From assembly GCA_963575745.1 (NCBI GenBank), contig CAUYUJ010015726.1, positions 1,549,531 through 1,613,530 on the forward strand: 64,000 nucleotides of DNA, read 5' to 3'. The notes under the pieces are model-generated. The model was not told the origin of the DNA. It worked only from the letters and a program-made list of their open reading frames with translations, and did not search any database. The stretch's first letter is position 1. Each line of letters begins with the position of its first letter. This DNA is from Prorocentrum cordatum. Taxonomy: Eukaryota; Sar; Dinophyceae; Prorocentrales; Prorocentraceae. Shown here one piece after another: positions 11,732-21,600 of this stretch. Position numbers and translations under genes: made by a program.

Positions 11732-13645
11732 GTGCACTTTGCCCCAGCGCACGAGCTGCGCACCTATGTCGACGAGGTCGGGGACTCCGTCGGCACAAAT
11801 TCAAGCAGTTCGCATCTTCATGTAGCAGCGGGCGAGGGTGCGAGCATTGACCGCTCTAGACAATCGGGCATGGCTAGTTCAGAATGTGTGTGGCCACCCG
11901 TCGGCACGCGCTGCTCAGCATCCAATGATGGCGCTGGGGGCGCCAGAGGGTACCGACCGTCGGCTTCGGCCGGCGGCGCGCACTGCTCAGCGCCCCCCAG
12001 CCAGCTCACGGGTGCCAGAGGGCACCGACCGACGGGTGGAGATGAGCATCGCCAAGAGGCTTTGGGATGCCGTGCGTCTACTACCGCGTGCTCTCTTGCG
12101 CCATCGGGCGGACCGAGGGCCTCTTTCACCGTGGACATCTACCACTGCATGTTCGCTTCGAGTACGGAATCACCGAATTCTTTTCCTACTGGCGGTATGG
12201 TGAGGGACAATGTTGCTACAAGGCAGCATTATGCTGGCATGGAGCTTGACGGCCCCAACGTGCCTGTCGACCTTACAGACCCCCTGCCAGCGCCACCAGC
12301 ATTTTGCAAGGTCAAGCAAACCCCCACTATTTCGGAGCTCTACTGTCGGGTACAGTGGCAATTGAGGCTCTCTGGGGACTACCGAGGTATGCTTCTACAT
12401 CCCTTTGCTGATCTTGCTCTGCGAACGCACCCTCCTCGTCCAAGCACGAGCCCGGCCATGCATCATGCATATAGTGACGCGTCCTTGCACATCAAGTCCC
12501 CCGAGCTGGCGGCGTCTGCGCTGGCCCATGCCATGCAAGACTCTGCGGGTTTGGCGTGCCAGGGCTTTGTGGCTGCGCGAGCATCGACAGCTCGCGCCGT
12601 CCCAGACACGAGCGACCTGACTCACAGCACAGGAGTGGAACTCTTGGGTGTGGTCTGGGCCGCAATCTTTTCGCCGCAGCTTCCATGGGACGAACAGGTC
12701 TACATCATCTGCGATAACATGGCGGCGGTGGACAAGGCCCTGGGTCGAGTACGTTTGGTGTCAGACGTGGACAAGATGGCGGCCGCAGTGCTTCGCGATG
12801 TGCAGAGGGCGCGACCAGTAACTGTGATCCAGGAGCCCGGGCATCAAGACTACCCTTGGAATGCGGCAGTCGACTCGACCTCGCGGCACTTTACCAAATA
12901 ATCCAACGTGCCTCCCCTTCTTCCCGATGCTCCCAAAAAGGCCCTGGAGTATTCTGTGGATGTTGAATGGCAGATCTTCAGATTACTTGATCCTGAGACA
13001 TCCCCGTTCCCTCCTTTCCTGAACGATGGATTTCACTTCAACTTGAATAAGCAGAAGACATCTCGAGCTCCTGATGCTGAGCTCAAAGATGGTAAGCTTG
13101 AAGTCTCGCGGATACCAACGACAATCAACTACAAGTTAGCCTCCTTCAATACTGTTACGATTTGCGCAGGTGAATAAGCAGAGTCAGAGGCGGCAAGAGA
13201 AGTAGTTCACAACCTGGCCAGGCAAGAAGATCAGCGTTCACGGGCAAGGCATCTTCGATTACAACTCAAAGATGAGGCCGTATTACTCGCGGGCATCCAA
13301 GAAACGGGCCATCCATGTGGGAAGTCCGGGACTGACGGATTCTTGGCGGTGAACACGGGTTCGATCTCCAAAGGATTAGGGTGTACGTTGCTCGTGAACC
13401 TTGAGCTTGGCTACGCGCGTGGACAGAAAGGACCGCTCAAGGTGTTGGCGAAGCACGTCCACGTTATTCATGCGGTCGAACGCTTTCTTCTTGTTCAATT
13501 GCGTGCACCGATGTTGGAACACGCTGTTGCTGTACTACATGCACCACATCACAAGCGAAGCTCATTGGACCCCCCCCTCCTGTACGTCAGCGGTGGAAAG
13601 ATGTACGATCGGTCCTGGACAAATAACCCCCCACCATTGCGCTGA
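11732..13645 (+). pseudogene. LINE RNase H-like domain and endonuclease N-terminus
   Basis: One frame, broken by TAA at 12899-12901 and again near 13175. The first 389 codons end in an RNase H-like fold: YSDAS (Asp249), GVELLGVVWA (Glu303), IICDNMAAV (Asp328) and GHQDYPWNAAVDS (Asp381), spaced like the D-E-D-D catalytic set. After the second stop the frame gives the start of an endonuclease with AGIQET, the catalytic-Glu motif. RNase H lies before the endonuclease and RT, whereas in most LINEs that have it, it follows RT. 11880-12050 contains short inverted duplicates. Confidence 0.65.
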
Positions 13646-13662
13646 CTGATGCGAACGCGCGT

Positions 13663-16146
13663 ATGGGCAGTGAGGACTCAGAGGTGAGAGGCCTTTTTGG
13701 ACCACGGGATCAGATTGACTTCAACGGCCTTGAGTTGCAGAAGCTGGCACAACGATACGATATGAGGATCACGAATACGCTCATCCCGCAAGACCATCCC
13801 GAGACTTTTCGTGCGAAATGCGGTACCTTGCACAGGTTGGATTTTATATTACTGCAGCAGAGTATTCACGATTGTGCTACAAGTTGTCATGTCATGTCGG
13901 ACCTGGATTTTGCAGGAAGATCACCAGATTATTGGCCGTTGGTGGCCACTATTGCTGCGGCCAAGCACTATGTCTCACCTGAACCTGGGAGGCCGATGCT
14001 GGATAGACAAAAGCTTAGCGATCGCGCTCGTCAACTCAAGTTTCAGCAGGCCTTGGAAGCACTACCGGTGGCACCCTGGGTGACAGACATCAATGGCCAG
14101 GTCGCTGAGTTCAATGCCACTATCGACAGGTGCACCTCCCAGCTCTTCGCAGAAGACAAGTTCTCTGCGAGAAAGCCGTACATCAAGTCAGGTACCATGG
14201 CCCTCATCAGGCTTCGCAGGTATGTTCGGCGTGCTCAACAGTCTGCGTTCAGACACTCGCTGGAACCATTATTTTTGCTTGCACGACTGCTGCCCAAGCA
14301 GGTGCAGATGCTTGTCTATGAGTGTCGTGGCCAAGATGGGGCTTTCTCATGTCCCTGGGAAGGCCCCCTCTGCCAGCTGGCCATGGCGTGTGACCTCTTC
14401 CAGGCTGAAGAGTTTACGATGGAGGAGTTACTGGCGGCAGCTCACTTTTTTATGGACGCAACGGCAGGCGCACTCAGGCGGTGCTTGCGACGAGATCGCC
14501 AGGAATTCCTCGCGCAGACGGCAAAGAAGACCGGCACGTCCTCTATCCTACATGATGGCCATCATGAGTGGGTCTGGCTTCAGAAGTTGTTGAGACTCAA
14601 CGGCAAGCTGGCAAAGCGGTGCGATCATACGCTGCTGCCACAGCGCTTCAAGAAGGACGGCACCCCTGTCACCTCAGAGCTGGAGTGGGCGGAGACGCGT
14701 AGGCGCCAGTTCGCCCAACTGGAGGACGGCTACGAGTGCTCCGAGGTAGGGCTGCGCGACGAGTACAATGAACTCACGCTGGCACATACCAGCGGCTTTG
14801 TGCGAGACATTGCGGCCATCCCGCCGCCGTCCTGGCTCGCCACGCGCCTCCGAAGGGTACGAGCACGCAGAGCACCTGGCCATGACCTGGTCCAGAATGC
14901 TGTTCTCAAAGTTGAGCCAGAAGCCGTTCTCCCCCACCTCCAGGCCATCACGACGAAGACAGGCCTCTTGGTGCAAGAGGCTGCTATACATAAGGCTGGC
15001 CTGGCGCGCGGTCTTCATAAAGGCAAGGTGGGCAGGCTCACTGCAGAGATGTATCGGTCGATCATGTTAAACTCGGATGTCATAGAAAGCATCATCATGC
15101 GTTCCTGCGATCAGCGCTCGGGCAGTGCATCAAGTACCTCATGGTCGATTCTCAGACTGGGGGTATCAATGGGGCGCTGCGCAGGTATGGCATCGCAAAT
15201 GATTAAGGTATTTCGGCAGATAGCAAAGTCAAGGCGTTTCATTACGATTGCACTCTTCGTTGACTTAGTGGCGGCGTCCTACTCTTTGTTGCGACAAGCT
15301 GGGATTCCACTAGCAGGTACTGAACAATACGTGGCACAGGTTCTAGACAGTGCACCAGCTATTGCCCATCCTTTATTGGATATGATCTTGGCTGCGCATG
15401 CCCCGGTGGACCACAGAGTTGATCAGCATTTGGTGGCGCAAGTTATTGAAGCCCACAAGCTCACACATGTCAGAGTACCTGGTGATAAACAGTGGATAGT
15501 TTCGCAACGTCGTTCGCGCGCTGGGAACCCCTTGGCCGATTTCTTCTTCAACACGGTGTACGCTCGACCCCTACGTGGTATTAAACATGATATGATTGAA
15601 GCTGGCATTGCCCTCGACCTCATGGACTGCGTGGATCAGTCCAGCCAGGTATTCTCGCAGGGACTTACCATTGGAGGCGACACCATGACAGATGCTACCT
15701 TTGTCGACGAGTCAAGGTTCTGCTCTCCTTGCTTTGATCCAGCGGGTGTGCGCGATCAAGTGGCGACGCTTGGGCGCATTGGCCGCAACCGTATGGTCGG
15801 CTCGGACTTCAAGCTACATTTCGGCAAGGGGAAGACAGCAGCTGTTATCTCATATTATGGCGAAGGTGCTATTAAGGCGAAGCGGGACATGGTTATGACA
15901 GCAGCAGTGGCCTTGGACAGTTCCTCCAACGATCGTATCGCTATTCAGTCTTCCTACAAGCACGTAGGAGGATTCTACACAGGCGATGGCAGCACTGGGC
16001 ACTGGGCAGGAGGTTTCGCACTGCTGCGCTTAGGCCGCTGCGGCCAGCTGTCATCAAGCACGACATCGCCACAGAGGGTAAGCTCAAGTACATCGACGCG
16101 TTGTGCAGCACACATCTTTTCTTCCAGGCTGAGACCTGGGATCATA
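13663..16146 (+). pseudogene. LINE endonuclease end and reverse transcriptase, interrupted
   Basis: The 13663 frame begins with endonuclease strands (TLHRLDFILL, then RSPDYWPL where SDH-type motifs normally lie). A linker and RT follow: RARRAPGHD; ALFVDLVAASYSLLR with the motif-A Asp534; SRAGNPLADFFFN; and ATFVDES, where the usual VDD pair is Asp682-Glu683, so the second metal ligand is changed. A frameshift near 16025 moves the reading to the frame LRPAVIKHDIATEGKLKYI, which runs up to GAT CAT at 16140-16145. There the transposon TA begins. The frame resumes at 32620. Confidence 0.8.
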
Positions 16147-16173
16147 ATCCGATAGCCCTTATAACGGCGACGA
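16147..16173 (+). repeat. Left terminal inverted repeat, 27 bp
   Basis: Begins ATCCGATAGCCCTTATAA, immediately after TA (16145-16146). It is the exact reverse complement of 32592-32618. Counting the TA and the chance CA/TG outside, identity extends to 31 bp. Confidence 0.95.
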
Positions 16174-16184
16174 GGCGACGATCG

Positions 16185-16242
16185 AAAGCAGTGCCCCGGC
16201 ACTGCTTTGAACGCGTTCAAAGCAGTGCCCCGGCACTGCTTT
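16185..16242. repeat. Nested double hairpin at left transposon end
   Basis: Two copies of a hairpin AAAGCAGTGCC-CC-GGCACTGCTTT (11-bp arms, 2-base spacer) are joined by GAACGCGTTC, itself a palindrome, so the whole 58 bp is also nearly self-complementary. A possible transposase-binding or cruciform site. Confidence 0.9.
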
Positions 16243-16360
16243 GAACGTATGATATGATGATATGATGATGATTATGATTGATGATGATGATTTTTCCAGC
16301 GTACACTGTCCGCAACTGCGGCAATCAACATCATGCTCCACTTGCCCGCAACTGCGGCCA

Positions 16361-18436
16361 TCACCAACGCTGCGCCTCGAAGCTCCACGGAGGGCGCTCG
16401 GCAGGTCGCCCGCTCGAGCCCCACTCGACTTCACGCTGAGGAGGCGAGCCCTCAGGGGCATTGTCCGCAACTGCGGCATGATCAGAGGGCCACCACTGCG
16501 CGCCATCAGCGCCCCATTCGCTCGAGCTCCAGTCCCACCAGGACCAGCCCTGCCATCTCGTGGCGGGACTGCGCGCCTCCCATGCGCCGCTGCCGCTGGC
16601 GTCCCAGGACCCAGCCGCCACTGCGGCACAAGAAGGGGTCGCATCGTCGCCGTTGGCAGCTTGCGGCGGTGGCGTGTTCCCAGCTCGCTCAGCCCCAGCG
16701 TCTCTCCCCGCAACTGCGGTTCCCATCTGGGGTCGGACGCCCTTCCCCGCAACTGCGGTGTCCGCGTAGCTGCCCTTCTTGCCGCCCTTCTTGCCGCCCT
16801 TCCTGCCGCCCTTCCTGCGTTCCAACCTCGCGGCGAGTCTTTCAGGTGACCTGCGGCACGTATTGTGCGTGAAAGCCACCAGAGGGAAGTGCGCTCCGTG
16901 CCTCGCCCTGCCGAAGGCGCCATGCCATATCTTGTCGTCGAGGTTGCCCTGCTTCACTCTGAAGGGATAGCGCACCCAATCGTCGCGTTCCCTGCGCGCC
17001 ATCCTTTGCTCGAACTCCGCATCTGCGGTCAAGGATTCGCCAGATGGCGTCAGGAAGGCGCGCATCTTGTTTTCAACGGGCTCAGCCTTGGGCACGTAAG
17101 TCTGAAGCATCTTCCCAGGGCCATTCGTGTAGTCGAAGACAGGGAAAGACGGATCATGCTGGGTCGTCAAGAATCCGCCCTCACGGTCGTGCAGAACACT
17201 CAGGCCATGGTGAAGCTTGTACTGCCCAGGACAGCTTATGAACAAAATCGCCATGCTGTCTGCCCTGGGCTGGCCGCCTGCTGTCTTCCAGGGGGTCCAC
17301 GCGGCGACGTCCACAGTCAGGCCGCAATTGCGGCACCAGGACACAAGCTGGAACATGCACATGTTGAAGTCCCCCATGCAGACCTTCACGTCCCATTCCC
17401 TGACGTAGGCGACGAACCAGTTGTAGAACTCATGGAGCTTCGTGACGCCCCAGTCTTGGTTGGCCAAGCTGTGGTGGACGTGCACCGCCATGACGTTGAA
17501 GGAGCCCCCCAAATGGGGCACGGCCTGGTCCAGGTGGACGCGCACCACCATCGCCCTGGAGTACTTGTTGTGCAGCTTTGGCGCAGGAGCCTCCGCAACT
17601 GCGGACTGTTTCTTCTTCTTCTTCGTTTTGGACTTCTCCTGCTTGTGGAAGAGTCTCGCAAAGTCTACGTGTTCAATGTGGCCGCCACTGCGGTCCCTCA
17701 TGCCAACAAGGAGGGTCCCTGATGGCTCGCCGCCCTTAACGCACAGGTAGTTGTATTGAGTCCGACTCCGAAACCTATCGTCCGCAACTGCGGCTGCACT
17801 GTCCCTCGCGTCGTGCTCCCCACTGAGTACCGCGCAGGTCTCGTCGTCGCACTCGCAGAGGGCGATGATCTGGGCAGGGTTCGCGCGGAGCTGCGCCCAC
17901 TCGTCCGCGCGTTGCGTGGGTCTAGCTGCAGTCCCTCCGAAGTTGGCCACGTAGAAGCCGACCCGTCCCGCTTCGAACTCCGTTTTCTCCTCCCATGCGT
18001 CGACAAGAGCTCTTTGTTTTTCCGACAGATTGCTTGTCTCGATGATGGGCACCCGTTTCCAGGTTCTCCGCGACGACAACACTCTCGGCATGTAGGAGTC
18101 ATGTGCTGCCGCAACTGCGGCTCCCGCACCTCCCCGGGACTCAGCCTCGTCAGCGGAGGCAGCCGAGGACGCGACGGTGCTGTCGCCATCTTGCGTCCGC
18201 TGGTCGTCGTCATCATCCGCAACTGCGGCTTCCTCGTCTTTGCCTCCCTCCTCCTCCTCAGCGTTGTGGATGAACACCGTTCTGGCGAATCGAAATCCAC
18301 GGTCCATACTCCCTGAGGATGCGCTCGGGCGCGCGGGCGGCCACATGCTTGCGTCTTCGCGTGCGCCACCTCGAGCCACGGTGGCTACGGAAATGGATCG
18401 TGAATGGGCATGGGGTCGGATGGAGGGAGGAGACAA
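16361..18436 (-). CDS. Endonuclease/exonuclease/phosphatase-fold protein, 691 aa
   Basis: ATG at 18436, last gene of the minus-strand series. The first 140 residues are acidic and low-complexity. The middle resembles the EEP (AP endonuclease/DNase I) fold: PAQIIALCECDDET (candidate catalytic Glu), SGTLLVGMRD, the strand pair MVVRVHLD and FNVMAVHVHHSLAN, then KVCMGDFNMCMF with Asp356 and Asn358 of the GDFN motif. The usual C-terminal SDH appears as GAHFPLVAF, so the His is kept but the Asp is lost. The tail (from about 560) is Lys/Gly- then Trp-rich (WSWWDWSSSEWG). Expected role: phosphodiester cleavage of DNA or RNA, if active. It starts about 240 bp beyond the transposase stop. Ten or so copies of the 12-bp motif are embedded as AVA, RSCG/RSG or RNCG peptides. 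Confidence 0.75.
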   Translation of the reverse strand: MSPPSIRPHAHSRSISVATVARGGAREDASMWPPARPSASSGSMDRGFRFARTVFIHNAEEEEGGKDEEAAVADDDDDQRTQDGDSTVASSAASADEAESRGGAGAAVAAAHDSYMPRVLSSRRTWKRVPIIETSNLSEKQRALVDAWEEKTEFEAGRVGFYVANFGGTAARPTQRADEWAQLRANPAQIIALCECDDETCAVLSGEHDARDSAAAVADDRFRSRTQYNYLCVKGGEPSGTLLVGMRDRSGGHIEHVDFARLFHKQEKSKTKKKKKQSAVAEAPAPKLHNKYSRAMVVRVHLDQAVPHLGGSFNVMAVHVHHSLANQDWGVTKLHEFYNWFVAYVREWDVKVCMGDFNMCMFQLVSWCRNCGLTVDVAAWTPWKTAGGQPRADSMAILFISCPGQYKLHHGLSVLHDREGGFLTTQHDPSFPVFDYTNGPGKMLQTYVPKAEPVENKMRAFLTPSGESLTADAEFEQRMARRERDDWVRYPFRVKQGNLDDKIWHGAFGRARHGAHFPLVAFTHNTCRRSPERLAARLERRKGGRKGGKKGGKKGSYADTAVAGKGVRPQMGTAVAGRDAGAERAGNTPPPQAANGDDATPSCAAVAAGSWDASGSGAWEARSPATRWQGWSWWDWSSSEWGADGAQWWPSDHAAVADNAPEGSPPQREVEWGSSGRPAERPPWSFEAQRW

Positions 18437-18673
18437 AGAGGATTCGAGGAGTGGCAGAAGGAGGGCGAGGACTCAAAGGAACCGAAAGAACAACAAATGG
18501 ACTGGCGGAGAAGCAGAAGGAGGGCGACGATTGCAAGGGACTGTGAAAGGATTATTTTCACAGCAGCAGGAAGACCGCAACTGCGGTTTTGCCTCATCTC
18601 CTGCCCGCGCGGGAGCCGCTTGGAAAAACAACTTCCCTCTGGACTTCCTGTGGGTCCGCAACTGCGGCCTGCA

Positions 18674-21600
18674 TCACGCTAGGGCTGGGATTACCAGCGC
18701 CATTTGCCCTCCCAGGGTTCTCACTGTTTCCGAATGCACGAACTGCGACAGCGCCGAACGGTTCCCAGACGCCGCGTCGTTCGCGACTTTTTGCAGCCAC
18801 CCAGCAAACGTGAGCGGCCATTGCTCCTTGTGCTGCTTGCACATCTCCTCGTCCCAATGCGTCTTGAACCATGCCCACTCCCCCCTCTGCTCGTCTGAGA
18901 GGACGCCTTTTCCGCGAGCCAGGCGATCCAGAGCTGCCATCCTGTTTTTCTTGATCTTGAACTCCTCGGGATTCCACTGCGCTAGGGCGTGTTTGTTAGC
19001 CAAAGCCGTTTCCACCGCAACTGCGGCCTCCTTCTTTGCCCTCAAGGCGGCCTCGGCCTCTCGAATCTGCTTCTTGAGATCGTGCAACGCCTTCGTCCTG
19101 TCGTTCGCTTCCAGAGCCAGGCGCCGCTTTTTCGCCACCACTGCGGCTTCGTGGTCTCGCTGGGCAGTCAACGCTCGTAGGACCTCGTTGTCCTCCCGCG
19201 CCAGCTCTCTCAACCGCTTCTTTTGTTTGTGTCGTTGCTGTCGGCAATCCTGCGCTAGTTTCTCCATGCCCACTTGGCGCAGCATATCTTCCGCCTCGCG
19301 GAGCGTTTCTGCCAAGGACGTCGCCACTGCCACCTGCTCGGCCGCCTCTGCGTCGACCACGCAGTCCATGGATACCGAGGATCCTTGAGGCCCAGGTGCC
19401 GCAACTGCGGCATCGCACTGTTCCGCAAGAGCCTCGGCCCACGAGGCCTCCTCTTGCTCTTCGTCCTCCTCGTGCTCCTCGTGCACCTCCTCCTCCTCCT
19501 CCTCCCCGCCCTCCTCATCGCCCTCCTCGTGGCCTGGCTCCTGGCCTAGCGCTTCGTCGCCGAGCTTCTCCAACACGGAATCTGTGGCGTCGTGTTTCTC
19601 GTATTCGTGTATGAGACGCAGCACGTCATTGTAGGACCATTTCAAACGTTTCTGCTCGCATTCTTCCCTCACCTCCGCGACTGCGGTGTCCACTTTTGCT
19701 CGCAGCCCCCCTGCTTCCCAGAGTTCCGCCGCCTCTCGGCAAATCTCGAGATCTCCTGACTTGTCGAAGGGCGCTCGAATTCCCACTTTCAGGAAACCTT
19801 TCGCGGCGTCCAAGTGCAACTGCACATTCTCCAACACTGACAGCATCAAGTCGGCGCAATCGGAACGCCGCAACTGCGGCACGTGCTTCCCCAACGCCAT
19901 TTGCTGCACCAGCGCTTTGGTCTCGAGGGCAATGTACCGGCGCTTCACGTGCTGGTTCAAGTCCGTGTCCACGGGCTGCGCAACTGCGGTCGTCCCCCCG
20001 CCGTGAATGATCAGCACGTAGCCGCGCTGCCAGGCGAGTCTCCGCACAGCGTCTGCTTTGTGCGGGGAATGGTCGTCGGCCATGAGGATGCGCCACTTTC
20101 CCCGCAACTGCGGGTCGTCGGGCCAGGCCCGCAAGTGCCGCTGCAAGAATGATACAACGTCGTCTGCGCGGTAGGACCCCTTCTCGGACGTCGCCGTGCT
20201 CACCCAAGACGGATAGCCGCGACTGCGGGCATGTGCGGCCAAGCCCTCAGCGATGACAGATCCCCCCTTGAACATTAGCTCCGCCGGCGGTGGTCCGCAA
20301 CTGCGGATGTCCTCCGCGTCGCTCGACACCGTCAGGTTCGCTGTCCACCGAGCCCTGCTGTCGTCATGCGCCTCGACAAGCGGGACAATGCCACCCTTCA
20401 CAGCCAAGGTCGGCTTCGAGGCCGACGACGACTCGTTGTGGTGAAAGGGCGACTGGTCCCAGTTCAGGATGTGCGGGTCGTACCCCAGAAGCTCCTCTGC
20501 AGCTGCGCGGACCCTGGCCACGTTCAAGATCATAGTCTCAAAACGAGATTGGAGCAACCATTTTGGCACCTTGTACTTGCGGTTCGGCTTCTTCATGCTC
20601 AGGCCGTAGGAGCGCCGCCACTTCACCCACCACCGAGGCCGCAACTGCGGCACCATCGGTTTGCCTCCCCGCTTCATTGTCTCCACGCAGTAGTCCGCGA
20701 CGAGTTGCTTCGCCTTCGTAACCAGCAGGGATTGGGAGAACCTGGCCAACATCTTGGGCCTCTCCTCCGCAACTGCGGTTCGCTTGGCCACCGCCTTCCA
20801 GTCCACGGAGTACCTCATGTGGGACCACCACTCGTACAGAGCGGCTTCCAGCCATGGAGCCTTGTTCGGGCGCCCTTGGTTGCCCCGCGCGCGGCGTCGG
20901 CCATGCACGCCCGCCGTGCCATGTCCACCTTGTGTGCGCCAGTTTTGAAACCACTTGGAGACGGCCTGGCGCTGCTGGACGACCCCCATGCCCTTCGGCC
21001 ACGTGAACCGCTCGCAAAAAGACGCGATTGAATTCCGTGGCAGAACGCCCTCGCCCATCCAACCACAACTGCGTGCGTGCGCCTCCAGGTCTTTGCAAAC
21101 CAGTTCGCGGTCTCTGAGCATGTGCGGGCACAAGCGCCGCTTCTGTTCCGCAACTTCGGGTTTTGGGCGTGCGCTGGCCAGTGCGTGCGCCCTGATCTGC
21201 TCCTCCTGCAACGCCTCGGGCATAGCCTCAGCCATGGCAAGCAATATACCCATGTCCTGCACGCCCGTCTGCCACTCTAACGCCGCCATGAGAGCGGGGC
21301 GTGGCGCGCTCGCCTCTCTCGGCGCCTCTGCTGGTTCGCCCTCGCCCTCGGAGTCGTGCAGGACCATGGGTCCAGCAGGGCCGCTGGCCCCGCAACTGCG
21401 GTACGCCCGCACCTCCTCCAAGGTTAGTTCCTGCGTGACAACGAGCATGTCGTGCAACCACGGTTCGTCCCAGCGGCGCACCCCGAAATCGTACAGTTCC
21501 TCCCGAAGCCATTTGCGCGTCTCGGCATTTTGCGGTTTCTGCAACATCATCGCCATAAGGTCAATGCCGCAGTTTCCATCGCAAACAGTCCCTAGGACCC

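Larger units (their letters stand above)
9867..16146 (+). mobile_element. Non-LTR retrotransposon, 5' portion (split by transposon)
   Basis: The 5' 6.3 kb of a dinoflagellate-type LINE. In order: zinc-ribbon/coiled-coil ORF1 (9867-11693), an RNase H-like domain then endonuclease start (11732-13645), and endonuclease end plus reverse transcriptase (13663-16146). The remaining 3' part is at 32619-34452. Between the halves lies a 16.47-kb DNA transposon. The host LINE is itself decayed (in-frame TGA and TAA, frameshifts), so the insertion may have hit an already dead copy. Confidence 0.85.

Noticed and set aside
16262-16923. Plus- and minus-frame ORFs opposite the 691-aa gene
   Set aside because: Shadow frames whose apparent recurring peptides (PQLRHD, RNCG) come from the 12-bp motif.
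18177-19388. 403-codon plus-strand ORF antisense to the transposase
   Set aside because: No motif, Ser/Ala/Arg-rich; the minus strand carries a clear DDE transposase gene there.
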